Shown in pieces: positions 1-10,937 of a DNA stretch of 31,520 nt. The notes under the pieces are model-generated. The model made no database searches. It saw only the letters and a program-made list of their open reading frames with translations, and was not told the origin of the DNA. The first letter of the stretch is position 1; each line of letters starts with the position of its first letter. The DNA is from Symbiodinium natans (taxonomy: Eukaryota > Sar > Dinophyceae > Suessiales > Symbiodiniaceae). The stretch is from the NCBI GenBank assembly GCA_905221605.1, contig CAJNDS010001155.1:1-31520 (forward strand). The letters run 5' to 3'. Both the position numbers and the translations under genes were made by a program.

Positions 1-75
1 CCCCCCCCCACCCCCACCCACCCACCCACCCACCCCCACCCACCCACCCACCCACCCACACACGCACGCACGCAA
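1..75. repeat. (CACCC/CCCA)n simple repeat
   Basis: The window opens with a C-rich tract of ACCC and ACCCCC units that runs into a short CACG dinucleotide/tetranucleotide tail ending near 75. It is low-complexity and non-coding. Confidence 0.95.
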
Positions 76-944
76 TCACATGTTCACGACGTACCTTTTT
101 GTGTGATTGATACCTTACTCTTCCGCACTGCGCTATCGCTTTAACAAATGTTGTATTGAAGTTTCCAGCTTTGGCATCTCAGCAGAGTCGAAATCATTAA
201 GTTTCTGAAATCCATTGCAACTATGCTGCTAAATGCCGACCAATATCAATTTGAAGCATGCGGCCTCGTCACAGTACACGTCAAGGTTCCTGTCAGGCTC
301 GCTTCTTGCAGATGTTGTGGAGACAATGTGCTTTTTCGATGTTCGGCGTCGATAGAAACAGTGATACCCGCCACGTGGCCTGGGGGCACAGTGTGCGGAA
401 GGTTTCATGGAGAGTACGGCGCAGCTGCAGCGTGCGACGTGCAGCCCTGCTGCGCGCTGGATTGAGGGTCTGGAGCCCAAACCTCGTCCGACCGTTCTCG
501 CAACCTTTACCGCCTCGCAGATATACTTCCTTCCAAGGAGAATTCGAGAGCCACAATGTTACTTGTATGTGCATGCCTTGCGAGCCTCAGCTTCACACGC
601 TGCAATGCGACCTCAGTATGCGGTCATCTGCAAGCAATGTCTTCCTGTTTCGGTGCTCTTTTTCTGGCAGACTGTTGTGTTGCCCAGGTTGCCGGCATGC
701 AAAATCCCAATTTCCTTTCAGGATCCTTCTGGTTAACAGTCTGTTCTCCAACCTTCATGTCATGATGAGGGCTGCCGTGTTACCATGTCGGACTTGAGTC
801 CGAAATCTTGAGATGTTGTTAAGCGTCGCCGGAAAGTGTCGGTGTTTAAGGCGAGCCACCTTCACAAACATCTGTTTTCGCTTTGCTGCGGAGAAGAAGG
901 AGGCGGCTTGTGGCGAAAGCCCTGATAGGAGCAGAGTAAAAAAG
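76..944. other. Unassigned sequence, no supported gene
   Basis: Mixed-composition DNA. Open frames up to 179 codons exist (258-797 on +), but overlapping frames on both strands are equally open and none shows a recognisable domain, motif or start context. I treat it as intergenic or intronic. Confidence 0.5.
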
Positions 945-1485
945 TTCGATACTAAGATATTACAATCGCATCACAAATAGTTGCAGAATATAGCAATATA
1001 CTAACATGATGCTATCATAGTATATGCCAATATGTAGATAGAACAGAACCAGAGTATACACATAGCCAGAATATATTGATGTGCTCATATGAAAATCATC
1101 GCATAGTAACATAACAGTATTAGAGTATCACAATACTGAGTAACAAGATATTTATGTGCAATTATTGTTATAGAATACTACTCTATTATCATATACGAAT
1201 AGTGTATTAATATTGTCGGAACATTATTATATAGAAATGTAAAACTGTAGTAGTATATTGATGTAGTGATATACGAGCTTTCTAAAAATCAAAAGATCAT
1301 GACATCATAATATAATACTGTCACAATGTACTAATATGATATTATACTAATATCAGAAGTTCATAAAAGCATAATATCAGAGTATCAGAATGTATTACTA
1401 TAAAAACATAATAATCAGAATACATTTCTAAGAATATAGTCATCAGAAGCACAACAAAGCATAGCAACACGATATAGTTTTATGG
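945..1485. repeat. AT-rich low-complexity tract
   Basis: A long stretch dominated by ATATA, TAATA and CAGAATAT-like words with no coding potential. It resumes after the GC-rich insert at about 1735-1875, suggesting one AT-rich tract interrupted at 1486-1729. Confidence 0.8.
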
Positions 1486-1729
1486 CTAACGCGAGGCCGC
1501 CTCGGCAAGAGTACCGAGGCGGCAGGAAGGAAAAGTGGGGGTGAGGGGGGGAAGGCGGAATGCCCGTCGCGCAACAAGCGGGGGGTAGTGGGGGGGGCGT
1601 GGGGGGGGGGGGTTGGGGTGGCTGACGGACCGCGCCACTCTGGGAGGGGGTAGGGGGTGGGTACACTTCTTCTTAGTGGTTCCCTAGACTTGGATCTAGA
1701 CGCCTCAGGCCTCCGGCCTCGGCGGACTA
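1486..1729. repeat. GC/G-rich insert in AT-rich DNA with short inverted ends
   Basis: The composition changes abruptly from AT-rich to G-rich. CTAA occurs at both borders (1486-1489 and 1726-1729). Just inside lie CGAGGCCG (1492-1499) and its reverse complement CGGCCTCG (1714-1721). A hairpin sits near the left end and the middle is G-rich. This could be a small non-autonomous insertion with a 4-bp target duplication. The direct repeat is short enough to be chance. Confidence 0.35.
1496..1523. repeat. Perfect 10-bp hairpin
   Basis: GCCGCCTCGG (1496-1505) is exactly complementary to CCGAGGCGGC (1514-1523) across an 8-nt loop. It lies at the left edge of the GC-rich insert. No poly-T tail or neighbouring gene gives it a terminator role. 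Confidence 0.85.
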
Positions 1730-4700
1730 AAGCAATATACAAGCATACTATCAACGTGGAACTCTATGAAAATGACACGATATTGGTAAAACACTGCATT
1801 AGCAAAACAATGTGATAATATGATAGTATCAGAATATGACAAAGCGAAGATATGAAATACGAGCATATAAGAAGCAAAGGGTCAAACCGTCTCAGCCCCT
1901 CAAAGAGGTCGCAGAACGAGGGCACATCTGTTTCTGGGCTGACAGGTGCCATCTGACACCGCCCCGGCCTCGACGAGAAGAATAGATTGGGCGACGCATG
2001 CACCAGAGGGTTGCATTTGTCGCTGTGCTCGTGCTTGTTTTGCTGCCCAGCTTTGAGAAATGCGAGCCAATTGGAATACGAGCGGTGATGACGTCAAGAC
2101 TGATTTTTCATGAAGTCAGGCTTCAAGGTAGGCAGAGGTTCGAAACCGTTTCTGGCTTTAGTTTAGCTTTATCGTGCCATTGGGGCACTTTCAGAAAGGG
2201 GTGTCAGCATCATTACCTCTCTCTATCTGTCTCGCTAGCTGTCGCTGTCTCGCTCTTGAAGAGCTCAGGCATTCCCATGTGCACTCGAGCTGCTTGTCCC
2301 CCCTTTTCCTGGCTTTCATGAGCATTTGCCGGTTACCCTGGCAGGGTCCGCTAAGCACATAGCCGATGGGATCCATGCGCTTTCTCAGCTTTTCGGTGCC
2401 CTCCCTTTCAGGCAGTGCCGACTGGCGTGTATGTTTCCCAAACTGGCATTCCCCAGCTTACCGACACTGGCTGGAGTTGGCTGTGATCCTGAACACCTTG
2501 TTATCGAAACCCTCCTAAGTTCAAAGGCTCCTCCTTTCCCACCTTCGTTTTTCGTACGCTCCACAATGCCTAGCTGTTAAGCTTGTAAGGTCCGCCGACC
2601 GACTACGCTTGCAATCATGGTGACAACCTGTACCACAGAGTCCTCGCCTCAGGGGGGTACGGTTCGGGGCCTGGTGCTTGGAATATCAAGGTGCCTTGCG
2701 CCAGCTCGATCTTTCGCCCTTGCTGCCTCTTTGAGATCACCACAGTGTGCGAGTCCTTAGCCGGAAGCCAAACAAATCGACGCCTTGCACTGCCCTACAC
2801 GTCTTCTCGGGACTCCCCTAACCGGTCCTCACTCCTCCCAACACCTGAGAGACATCCCGGATGGACACGTGCAGGACTTTGGACCCTACACCTTTGAGGC
2901 CACAGATGCGCGCAGCGCACTCAGGAAGATCAAACTGTCGTAACATAGACATCTATGTGGAGCTCCTGTGCATTGTCAGGGGGTTAAGGGTGGGCTCTGT
3001 TAAGATCAATGGCCATGCCCCCAAATGCAGGTGGCCACCACAGCACCGGTCGACCACTCCTCTTGCGCCTTGCCAGCAGAGAACCTCACCAACTGGAGAC
3101 CCCCTCATCCAAACCCTTGTACGTCCCCTGTACGTGAGCCTCCAAGTTCCAATGCCAGACAAGGCGCCAGTAAAGCCAAAGTGGATTGCAGGAGGCTTGC
3201 CAAGTTTTTTTGGATGCCTTCCGCGTTCCGAGTTTCTCCTTTAGCATCAAAACATCGAACCACGTGCCCAGGATTGGCCTGGTTTACGCTCGCGAGGCCC
3301 AAAACGGCGTAAAGCAGTGCAAAAGCTCCGTGCAACGTAAGCGTGTTTGGCGCTCACTACAATAGCCCAAGCTGCTGGAGTCCTGGAAAATGCTAAGTCC
3401 AACTTGGCGATTCATGTACGGATATTGCTGAACACCTCTTGACAAGCTGCACATCGCAGGTATCGATAGATCAGAATTGAGGGCACCCCTTTGCACCAGA
3501 CGCTGCGCGCTGTTTTGAGAGGACCTGGCGCTGATCGTGGCGCCGAGCCGTCCAAGCTGGGCGCGAGGGCCATAGGCAGGCTGTCCTCCATCCTTTCAAG
3601 CACTTTAAGATGCTGTTTTCAAGGCAGTGCCAGGTGAACTCCTCCAACCCGGAGAGCTTTGAATCCTCATGCCCCGGCAACCCTTGGAGTCAGATTGAAG
3701 CATCTTCTGACATCCGAGATACCCCTGAGGTCAAGGAGTCCCAAAAGTCCCATGAGGATAGAACAAAGACCGCCTAAATCCTGTGAACTCCCCAAGCCAC
3801 CCCGCCAGGCAAGGGTTGCACTTTCTGCTGCCACGCCCATGTTTGGCGACTGCCCACGAGGTTGAGGTGCGGTGCAGTACTAGAGGAACTCTCTTGCTAA
3901 GGGGCAATCGACATCGGAGGATGTGTCCCCAACTTTCATCACCAGCTGTAAGCAGCTGGCGTGATAGTCTGGCAGTCTTCTCGGTTGCTGTCAGAGGAAC
4001 TCTCTCAACTTCTCAACAATTGCAGCATCTGAATTCGTTGGAGTTGGAGACTTAAGTTCCGTTAATGCAAGTGTTGTCTTTCCTTGTCCCTTTTTTGAAA
4101 CGCCTTTTCCTACTACACTTAGCCTGCCTGCATGCCCGCACTCTTGCCAGAGGTCAGGAGAGCATTTGTCCATGAAAAAAAGCCCGATAGCCGGTGTCCT
4201 GGGCCCTAGGCCCTCGGCCCGAAACAAAGCTGACCCGAGCCGTCTTGCCGTCTTGAAGCATGAAGTCTGAAAGCTGGACGGATATTCTGCACCTCGAAGT
4301 GCCGTTCCAGGCCCTCCAGCCCGATCTGTGATTCCAAGCACACCAAAAATAGAGTACCCGAACCTCGCCCAAGCCCTAGCTCCAGTTGGAGCTCACCGTG
4401 GGCGAAGCGTCCAAACTGCTGCATTCCGCAGCCCTCGAGGAGCATCTTGGGCCCTTGTCGACGGCTTCCCTGCCAAGGCAACTGAAGAAACTGACGGACT
4501 TTGAGGTCTTCATGCCTTGCAGGGGGGACTTCAAGTTATGGCTTGCACTGCACGCACATTCAACTCAGAGTACGAGCAACACGAATGACAGGAATAATGA
4601 ACTACAGAGAAACGGGTCCTTCCGAAACAGCGGACGTAGCGGAAACCAAGGAGGAGTCGTAATTCCCATGCCCGCATCCGCCAATCGGAAGCCCTCCTCA

Positions 4701-5115
4701 AGCTGGGAGGTTGATGCGACCCAGACGGGCCAGGTCCTAGGATTGGTCGGTTGGGCTCTGAGCGCTGCTGGGAATGTAAGGGACGGGAAGTAGCCATTCA
4801 TTTTTCGGAGATGTCGGGGCCTTCAATGGATGAGATGTTTGTGGTTGGTGGTGTTGCTCTGGTGAAGTTTGGAATTCTGCAGCCGCTGTGCCAACAGTTC
4901 CCGCTCCGCTGTAGGTTTAGGTCTAGATGCTGCCACTGCTTTTGGCTCAGGCGGGGTTGAAACTTTGGGTCAGAAGCGTTAGGCCGGAAGCTGTGATCCC
5001 CTTCACCCTTTCCCACCCTTCCCCTCGTCCTCCCATGCCTGGACGAACCTTCGTGGACCGCTAGGATCCGCGCCGCTAGGATGGCGAATGACCCCCTCTC
5101 ACCCTGACCACAGCC
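1730..5115. other. Unassigned sequence, no supported gene
   Basis: The first ~150 bases are AT-rich and continue the tract before 1486. The rest is mixed composition. Short ORFs such as 2861-3244 and 4386-4793 on + show no family motif, and opposite-strand ORFs of similar length overlap them. At about 4941 the word TTTTGGCTCAG resembles the 3' end of the dinoflagellate spliced leader, but it lacks the leader's upstream half. Confidence 0.5.
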
Positions 5116-5277
5116 ATGTATGTGGCGGCCGACAGTGACTCGGAGGAGAGTGAGCGGCGCAGCTGGGAGCGAGAGCGACGGCGGCCTGCGCGGCCGGCGC
5201 GGCCGACATTGCGCCTTGTGTCAGTTGGTCCTAGGGCTCCAGGGTTCGGATGGTTCAGAATGTGGGACCAGGTTTAG
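5116..5277 (+). CDS. Possible small Ser/Glu/Arg-rich ORF or first exon
   Basis: This frame starts at ATG 5116 and encodes 53 residues. An acidic Asp-Ser-Glu stretch near residues 6-13 (DSDSEESE) is followed by an Arg-rich stretch near 14-30. The composition is more protein-like than surrounding frames and its third positions are GC-rich. No domain is recognised. It could be the first exon of a spliced gene, since the downstream sequence contains several possible GT sites, or it could be chance. I infer no function. Confidence 0.25.
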   Translation: MYVAADSDSEESERRSWERERRRPARPARPTLRLVSVGPRAPGFGWFRMWDQV

Positions 5278-5364
5278 AACGGAAGGTTGGGGGACTTGCT
5301 GCCTTGACGCGTCGGACATCATCACGTCGCACAGTTTTGTAGCGTTCGCGAGGCTGGATTTGTT

Positions 5365-5829
5365 GTGCCGCTTTCTACACTCCCAGTAGTTCCCCCCGAA
5401 CAACTTTGGCACACTGAAGAGTGGCAGCTGAAGCCTCAGACTCAGACTCGAATCCCTGTGCTCACGCTGTGCGGCGCTTGTTCTCTCGCGATGGCTTGTG
5501 CCCGAACTGTTGCAATTGTTGCTGCCCTTTGGCAAAACGTCCTGGGGCGAGTAGCTACTGATGTGGAAGGGTTGCAGAACGCATCCCCGAAAATGCAAGG
5601 GTTTTTGTTCGCTCAAGTTTCCAAGTTGGGGGTTGAAGCAACCGACCCAGAGCTTGAGATTCAAGTCAGGCAGAGTGCGGATCTGGCAGCACAGGAGCTG
5701 GCACAGGCGGGTGCAGATGAGCCCATCGAATCCCAAAAATCTCAACCATCAAGCCCAAACTCCTTTGTGCCGTTGAAGCCCTACATCTTAAGCAGAAGCC
5801 GACAGCACGTTTTGGAAGGCCTTCTTTAA
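5365..5829 (+). CDS. Unassigned ORF, 154 codons
   Basis: An open frame with a GTG at its 5' limit, ending TAA at 5827-5829 just before a GA microsatellite. An Ala/Glu/Gln-rich helical-looking stretch spans about residues 50-115 and no domain is recognised. With no ATG at the 5' end, a real gene here would most likely be an exon reading in from upstream. An antisense frame of similar length (5221-5745) overlaps it, so chance is a serious alternative. Confidence 0.25.
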   Translation: MPLSTLPVVPPEQLWHTEEWQLKPQTQTRIPVLTLCGACSLAMACARTVAIVAALWQNVLGRVATDVEGLQNASPKMQGFLFAQVSKLGVEATDPELEIQVRQSADLAAQELAQAGADEPIESQKSQPSSPNSFVPLKPYILSRSRQHVLEGLL

Positions 5830-5909
5830 GAGAGGGTTGGCCATGGCATTTTGTGCCATATGGACGACACGATACTTGATTTCTTTACTTAACTTGTCTA
5901 CTTTGTCTT

Positions 5910-5910
<1 letters not shown>

Positions 5911-5946
<36 letters not shown>
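5911..5946. repeat. (GA)n microsatellite
   Basis: About 18 uninterrupted GA dinucleotides, followed by a GAAAAG-rich purine tail. Confidence 0.97.
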
Positions 5947-5950
<4 letters not shown>

Positions 5951-6040
5951 AAAAAAGAGAAACAAAAGAGAAAGAGGACTGTCAGGACAGAGACCCACTT
6001 GGCCGTCGCGGCCGGGTCTCCTTCTCTGGAGGGGGCCCCA

Positions 6041-6149
6041 GAAGAAGGAGGAGGAGGAGGAGGAGGAGGAGGAGGAGGAGGAGGAGGAGGAGGAGGAGGA
6101 GGAGGAGGAGGAGGAGGAGGAGGAGGAGGAGGAGGAGGAGAGAGAGAGG
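6041..6149. repeat. (GGA)n microsatellite with GA tail
   Basis: About 30 GGA triplets passing into GAGAGAG. The long poly-Gly (+) and poly-Leu or poly-Pro (-) frames across it are products of the repeat. A further poly-G run lies at about 6219-6228, and GGGA/GGAA repeats near 6258-6285. Confidence 0.97.
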
Positions 6150-6289
6150 TTTCACAAAGCCTCCGCGGGGAAGATTGGCGGTGCGCGCGTGCACCCTTCA
6201 AGCCCCCCGAAGAAGAGGGGGGGGGGGACAAGCCGGGGGGGCACTGGAAGCAAGGGAGGCAGGGAGGGAGGGAGGAAGGAAGGACGAGA

Positions 6290-7070
6290 GGTAGAGTGTT
6301 GTTCAGCACTTCTCCGAAGTCACTTTCACATGTGCCTTTCTCTACTTGCCTTCTAGCTGAGTTTCTGGCCCTTATCTCAGTTTGCAGCAAGCTCCAGCCT
6401 CGAAGATTCAAATCCTCATCGCAAGATTAGCTCATAACGATGCTGGTTCCAGACCTGAGCTTCACCGAACTCGTCAGATGCACATGTTGCTTTGAAAAAT
6501 CCCTTGTTATATTGGGGGTCCACATCCGACACAGCACTCGCTACAACTTACACAGTACAACTACACCTGCAACGACAGGCAAAGAAGCACACCTGGAGCA
6601 TCGAAGTTGGTTTGTTTAGCAAGTCCATCAACGGCAAGTGACCCTGGCAGTCTCTTTGTAGGTTAGTTGCTGCTAGCGGCTTAGCTGTGTTTGTTCGGAA
6701 AAAAACAGCAAGTGGCCCCTTGCAAAAGTTCCAACACGTGGGCCGAGGTCGGCAGCGCCGGCTTCTCTGTGGAAGCCTTCCTCCAGCGTCTGGTTCGATG
6801 TGGACATGCCGTGAACCAGGCGCTTTTTTTTCTGGCTGATTCGTGTTGCGGTGGATCGGGCATTGTACTAAGCTTGAGGCTTGAGTCTAGGTTTGTGGTC
6901 GAAGTGTTGATGTTCAAGGCTTACGGTTCAATTTTGAAGGTTGTGCTGCTTGGCCTTTGTCAAGCTTTGGGCGTGGGGGCAAAATGTGCTTGGGGCGTTT
7001 TGTAGTCCACAGGTTTACTAACCCAACCCACAGAGACTCCATCTTGATCCGCCAATGCTACATTATTATG
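6290..7070. other. Unassigned sequence, no supported gene
   Basis: Mixed-composition DNA. The longest forward frame (6691-7005) has no recognisable domain and ends just before the ATATC repeat. Confidence 0.45.
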
Positions 7071-7072
7071 CA

Positions 7073-7111
7073 ATATCATATCATATCATATCATATCATA
7101 TCATATCATAC
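7073..7111. repeat. (ATATC)n pentanucleotide repeat
   Basis: About seven tandem ATATC units, followed by degenerate TATT and TGTATTG words up to about 7185. Confidence 0.95.
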
Positions 7112-7240
7112 ACATTATATCGTATCAATCACATTGTAATATTGTATTAGTATTGTATGTATTGTAGTTGTATTGTATGCACTTTTCTGACTGCATGTAT
7201 GTTTTCTTTTTGCGTATATCCTACTCGGCGAGTTTATTCG

Positions 7241-7355
7241 ATTCTAGTCTGTTGTATTCTGTTGTGCCCTGTTGTAGTCTTTTGTATTCTGTTGAATTCG
7301 GTTGTATTCTGTTGTATTCTATTCTGTTCTGTTCTGTTCTATTCTGTTCTATTCT
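7241..7355. repeat. 10-bp GTTGTATTCT tandem repeat decaying to 5-bp units
   Basis: Successive 10-mers from 7241 are variants of GTTGTATTCT (GTTGTGCCCT, GTTGTAGTCT, GTTGAATTCG and others). From 7321 the array becomes GTTCT and ATTCT pentamers. The longer unit looks like two diverged copies of the shorter one. Confidence 0.9.
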
Positions 7356-9750
7356 AGGCTATATTGCAAGGTTATGTTGCAAGCATGAAATGGTGGTAAG
7401 TTCCCCAACTTTGTCAGGATCCGAACCCCCGAAGACAGTGTGTTGTGCCAGCTGAACCTTCGGCGGAGGTCGTGGCAGATTGCAATGCAACGCCTTTCGG
7501 GGTGCTGCTCCAGCACCTCTCGAAGGCACTTCCCAGTTTGGTTCAGCGGAGCTGGGTGCCTCGGGGAGCTCAAGGGTTCGGACACTACGGGGTGTGAGTC
7601 TGAGATGGCTGCTACAACGTTGAGTCACGTTAAAAGTGAGACATTCGGGGCTTGGCAGAAAAGCGCGACAGCATGCCCAGCAGAAGGTCCAAAGCAGGTT
7701 GTCCGAAGCAGTGCCAGCGTGTATGCTTCTTGAACAGGCATACACCCCTAGCCCAACTGGCTTGGGAGGATGGCTTGCTGATGGAGCCGAGAGCCCATCA
7801 AGCCGTCGCGTCGGCGCTGGCACACGGTGCGATATGGAGCCGGCGGGGCAGCACCATGGTGCCGTTAATTTGTGAAGGCCCAGGCGGACATCAAGGTATC
7901 ATTCAGAAGATTCGGGTGATGTCGGTTCAAGTTGTCGTGGCAGCCGTAGAGTCTCCGTTCTTACGAGTTCCCGATGTCACACCTTCCTCGTAGTTCTCAA
8001 ATAGCCCTGTGCACTCATGTCTGCCATGGAGATTCCTGATGCAACCTCCATGCCTTTGATGTCCGTCATGTGAATGGGTTCTCTAGCTCTGTGCTGCAGA
8101 GTCGCGTTGCTCGCTTCTGGAGAAAGGGGTCTGCAGCCTCAATCGGGAGCCAAACCTCCCAAGCTTTGTTTTTTTTTCCGATTTTTCTGTTCGAGAGCAA
8201 AGGACTAGGGCAGGAAGAAGCATGACCGAGAACTCAGGAGGCCAATCTGGATCATCTCCAGCATTCGCTACGGTCGAACATGACCATCTAGCCGTAGCCA
8301 TGACAAATTTCATTCAGCCAGGGTGCTACTGTGGGTTTTGTGGGCATGGAGTGAAAAGGTTCCCGCTGCATGGCGTGCAAAGTGAGGCAACTGGACCCAG
8401 CCTCTAAGACTCTGCAGCACGACCGTCGTCCGCATGTACACACTGTCCCGTACAAGTACCAGTAGTTCTCAGTATAGTGAAGTACAATTAGTATAATAAG
8501 CTGAGTGGCCCGCGAACTTCAGACGGGACTTGCCCTGGTCCAGCCCTAGAGCTGACCTGCTTGCTTTTGTTTTCTTCTGCGCTACAGCTTCCAGCCATCT
8601 CGATGTTTAGCACACTGCCCAATGTTGTTTTTCTCTCTATAGCTTGTGCTTGTACTTGCCTTAAGTCATCACTGGCAGTTTGGCCGATGATCTGCAAGGG
8701 TCTAAAGTGATGCAGACGACGGCCGCTCAACTTCTGATGCCTTGTGGACCGAGTTTTTGCAGTGCAACTGCGGGCGCCCGCTGTGGCCTTCCTTCCCGAC
8801 CCCCCTCCCCGCACTTCAGACCTCCAGCATACTTTTGTATACTGCTTTCGGATTGTGAGCCGGTCGTCTTTACAGGTTGTTGGGGCTGTTGGGGTCCCCT
8901 GGTGGGATGTATAACCCTGCCTGTCGCAACTGTGGTTCATGAGTAGTTTTTGCTGCTTGGCTGTTCGCTTCTCTCCTCGACCCTCCTTGTTTGCCACCAG
9001 TATCTTCTCTCTTCTTGCACGCTTCCTTCTTCTCACAGCCGTCATGTAACTCATATGTCATAGGCTTTGTTGGGTTCTGTTCCGCATTTTGCTTGTGAGG
9101 TTTCCTTCTGTGTCTTGAGGGGGCGACGCGGTGGGTTTGACCGTTGCTGCTGGATGGTAACTATTTCCTGCTCCTGCGTTTCCGTTGCTCTTCATTTCAT
9201 TGCGTGTGGCCTTCTCATGATAATTTCGTTGTTCAACAAGTTCGAAGCAAACTCAGACGAGGGCTTCTTCGGCTGTAACCTCAGAACAAAGAAATCTAAT
9301 GAGATTTTGCTACGAGCAGGCACCAGAGGAGGATTTCATAAGGTGTGGCATGTTAGTTTAGACATTTAGAACACCTAAACGCGAACGAAGCCCAGAAGAG
9401 GATTCATGACAGTGCCTTTGAATTTGAATATTTTAAGGCCAGACGATTTCTCAGAGTACGATCTCTTCGGGCCTTAGGCTGTGGGCTGTTCACACACATT
9501 TGCTTGAATATGAACCTGCCAGCAGTGAAAGCTTTGGAGGTTCCAAAATGCTTCCAGGCCCCAAAAAGTTGGGGACTGTACAGCACTTTTTGACAAGCGC
9601 TCTTTTCTTGCGTTAAACAAGGAAAGGGGGTGCCGTGCATGTACATGTATTTATTTGGATATGTATCCCGAGTATGGAAGCTTCGAAGAGATCTTAGTAT
9701 AGCAGCGAAAGCAAACCGACAGAACAAGGCACCTGGCCCTTCGAGATCCT
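7356..9750. other. Unassigned sequence, no supported gene
   Basis: Forward frame 7652-7993 (113 codons) and reverse frames 7359-7823 and 8488-9054 are open, but none shows a known motif and they overlap one another. No tRNA, rRNA or clear promoter is visible. A T-run lies near 8166-8177. Confidence 0.45.
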
Positions 9751-9751
9751 G

Positions 9752-10306
9752 TTGGAGGGCTTGGTCAAGCACCAGGCTTTGGAGAGTTCTGCCGGCTGCA
9801 GGATGCTCGAATTGGCCTTGTCTGGAGGTGCACGTGGGAATGACGGAGCAAGCCGTGTGTTTTTTTTATTGCTGCTGGCTTTCAAGGTCTTATTGGGTTG
9901 TATTGCAAGATACCATTGCAGCAGATGGTCGCAATGGTCAGGTGCCCGGTGGGAGACGGAGGATGCAGCGTCTTCCCCGTTCCCGTCTGACTTCATCTAC
10001 TGCCAGCTCCTCCAGCACATACTGGAGGCCAAGGTCGCTGACCGGCCGGCATATGTGCAGCTGCTGGAGCGGTCCTTGGTTGAGCAACAGCATCCGCGGC
10101 CCATGACCATTCGATTTGAGGGAGGCGGCTCTATGTTCGCGAGCTGCGTGCGCGCCGTGGCCACGAATGGATCGCTCGGCAAGCCGGTTGGCAACGACTT
10201 GATGGAGAGACACTGCCTTGGCGTTCGTTGTGGGACAAGTAGTTACGGTAGCAGCAACAAGCATATTTATGCAGGGCAGCAGAAGCATTGCAGAAGCAGG
10301 TGCTAA
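9752..10306 (+). CDS. Unassigned ORF, possible exon in its 3' half
   Basis: A 184-codon open frame with ATG at 9752. Residues about 75-150 (roughly 9980-10200) look most protein-like: an amphipathic segment with LLQHILEAK and YVQLLERSL, then GGGSMFASCVRAV. The first 60 residues include a hydrophobic run (FFLLLLAFKVLLG) over a T-rich stretch and may be intron. No domain is recognised. An antisense frame (9938-10288) overlaps. I read it as a possible exon and give no function. Confidence 0.3.
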   Translation: MEGLVKHQALESSAGCRMLELALSGGARGNDGASRVFFLLLLAFKVLLGCIARYHCSRWSQWSGARWETEDAASSPFPSDFIYCQLLQHILEAKVADRPAYVQLLERSLVEQQHPRPMTIRFEGGGSMFASCVRAVATNGSLGKPVGNDLMERHCLGVRCGTSSYGSSNKHIYAGQQKHCRSRC

Positions 10307-10566
10307 AGAACAAGTGCTGTCTTGCCTGCAGCCCGGATCTGCTGTGGACTCTAGGCGTTGAAGACTTGGGTCCCTTCAGGCCCTTCGGCACTTTTATGCG
10401 CTGTCTGTCCAAGATGACAAATCTTCCCGGCAGGAGATGGCAAAGCGCCATGGCGGAAGCTGGGACCTCCGCGATGGTTGGAACAACTCCGGGCTGGAGG
10501 CATCGCCCGAGCATCTGAAATCTTCACCAAACAGGCAGCAGACATTTTGGCCGGTGGATAGCTTAG

Positions 10567-10768
10567 GGCTTAGGAAGAAGCACTAAGAACCTCGAAGCCC
10601 CGTCAAATGCAAGCCCCAAGCATTCGCAAAATGGTGGTTTAGCCCTGTGCGTAGCTGGGGAGGAGCTGCTTCTGTTGCTGCTGACCCCAGAGCCGCCAAA
10701 GATGCTCTCAGTCGAGGTGGGTTTCGGGCCAAAACGGCTTGGTCGATGGTTCAGGCGCCTGCAAGGCT
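10567..10768 (+). CDS. Open frame apparently split by the retrotransposon (5' part)
   Basis: This frame is open from just after TAG 10564-10566 to the insertion point, 67 codons. It contains the segments EELLLLLLTPEPPK and VEVGFGPKRLGRWFRRLQ. It closes on a TAG in the third codon position after the junction, inside the LTR (10771-10773). With the element and one AGGCT copy removed conceptually, the frame continues at 23168 for 55 more codons to TAA 23332-23334. No family is recognised. An open span of about 122 codons is suggestive but not proof of a gene. Confidence 0.3.
10764..10768. repeat. 5' target-site duplication (AGGCT)
   Basis: AGGCT lies immediately before the 5' LTR and recurs exactly at 23163-23167, directly after the 3' LTR. 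Five bases is the usual duplication size for Ty1/copia integration. Confidence 0.95.
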
Positions 10769-10911
10769 TGTAGTTTTTCATGGAGGAATTACACTCCTTT
10801 TGCGAGCTGTGCATACCATCGCTTTACCCTCGACTGTGGCTCAAGTTGCCGATAAAAAGAGGCGTACTTAACGGTTTATATGTTCCCTCATGTGCTGACC
10901 TGAAAACTTCA
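10769..10911 (+). repeat. 5' LTR
   Basis: A 143-bp terminal repeat starting TG and ending CA, identical to 23020-23162 by direct reading. The ends form an imperfect inverted repeat: the start TGTAGTTTTTCA resembles the reverse complement of the end, TGAAGTTTTCA. An A/T-rich word GTTTATATG (about 10874-10882) and GATAAAAAG (about 10851-10859) are possible promoter or processing elements. It is short for an element of this size. Confidence 0.97.
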
Positions 10912-10924
10912 GGTTATCAGCCGT
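10912..10924 (+). promoter_or_regulatory. Candidate primer-binding site (tRNA-iMet-like)
   Basis: GGTTATCAGCC directly follows the 5' LTR. It resembles TGGTATCAGAGCC, the copia primer site complementary to initiator tRNA-Met, with the TATCAG core kept but indels around it. Position supports the role. The imperfect match leaves the primer identity uncertain. Confidence 0.45.
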
Positions 10925-10937
10925 AGAGTCTCACACA

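Noticed and set aside
258-797. 179-codon forward ORF
   Set aside because: Cys/Arg/Ser-rich composition with equally long overlapping frames; no motif.
4936-4948. Spliced-leader relic at TTTTGGCTCAG
   Set aside because: Lacks the CCGTAGCCA half and the final AAG, and no gene follows.
5837-6430. 197-codon + frame and 207-codon - frame across the GGA repeat
   Set aside because: They are homopolymeric Gly, Leu or Pro translations of a microsatellite.
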